DNA from: Bactericera cockerelli
Taxonomy: Eukaryota; Arthropoda; Insecta; Hemiptera; Triozidae
Direction of reading: 5' to 3'
DNA length: 64,000 nucleotides
Assembly: GCA_024516035.1 (NCBI GenBank)
Contig: CM044956.1
Coordinates: 7,651,911 to 7,715,910 of the forward strand
This document shows positions 63,776 to 64,000 of the stretch, piece after piece. Each line of letters opens with the position of its first letter. Within the stretch, counting starts at the first letter, position 1. The translations under genes and the position numbers were made by a program. The notes under the pieces were generated by a model that did not search any database, was not told the origin of the DNA, and saw only the letters and a list, made by a program, of their open reading frames with translations.

Positions 63776-64000
63776 TTTACTTTCCTTATCCTATAATAAG
63801 GAATGTATTGTATTCGTCGAAAATTTGACCTACCCAGTTTTTCACATTTCTGGACAAATCATAGCCTCAGGATACCAAAAAAGTTGTTTTCAGCCATTGG
63901 TCCGTGCGTCTGTCTGTCTGTGTGTGAACAGGATATCTCAAGAACGGTAAGAGCTAGAGACTTGAAATTTGGTATGGAAATTAATTTTATTCACCAGACG
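63776..64000 (+). mobile_element. ~600-bp dispersed repeat, family Q, copy 3, cut by window end
   Basis: Matches the first 225 bp of the copy at 17,491 with high identity, including GGTCCGTGCGTCTGTCTGTC. The rest lies outside the window. Confidence 0.85.

Overview
The window is eukaryotic nuclear DNA from an insect. The one clear host gene encodes an insect-type transferrin (Tsf1-like). The rest is AT-rich and crowded with tRNA-derived and 5S-rRNA-derived SINEs, MITEs, a BEL/Pao retrotransposon, a mariner remnant, minisatellites and a 100-N scaffold gap. A hemipteran such as a planthopper is my guess from overall character; it is not proven here.

Layout. Positions 1-180 hold an inverted copy of the transferrin promoter and first exon, pointing off the left edge. 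From 180 to 11,300 there is repeat-rich intergenic DNA. From 11,300 to 14,290 lies the transferrin gene: TATA/Inr promoter, a 5'UTR intron, a single uninterrupted 706-codon reading frame and poly(A) signals. At 14,726-14,807, about 0.9 kb past the stop codon, there is a well-formed hammerhead ribozyme. From 14,800 to 27,850 there is intergenic DNA with many SINE copies and a mobile repeat that carries a minisatellite. From 27,859 to 35,640 lie a frameshifted mariner fragment and a BEL/Pao element with an intact 1780-codon gag-pol frame on the minus strand. From 35,640 to 37,086 there are tandem repeats ending in the assembly gap. From 37,087 to 56,260 there are nested transposons (a hAT-like element inside a SINE, and a CACTG-ended element inside a 5S-derived SINE) plus simple-sequence tracts. 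From 56,260 to 61,043 lie a nearly perfect palindrome, a MITE with a local duplication, and a 3.4-kb element made of two inverted copies of a zinc-finger-like transposon gene. The remainder is repeats.

The genes do not form a pathway. Transferrin is a secreted iron-binding and immune-related protein. Everything else recognisable is mobile DNA or derived from it. The strongest leads are the hammerhead ribozyme, the head-to-head duplicate of the transferrin promoter, the 5S-derived SINE family with two structural subtypes, and the inverted-repeat elements at 56-61 kb.

All calls come from reading the sequence. No database search was run, and element boundaries without a visible target-site duplication are approximate.
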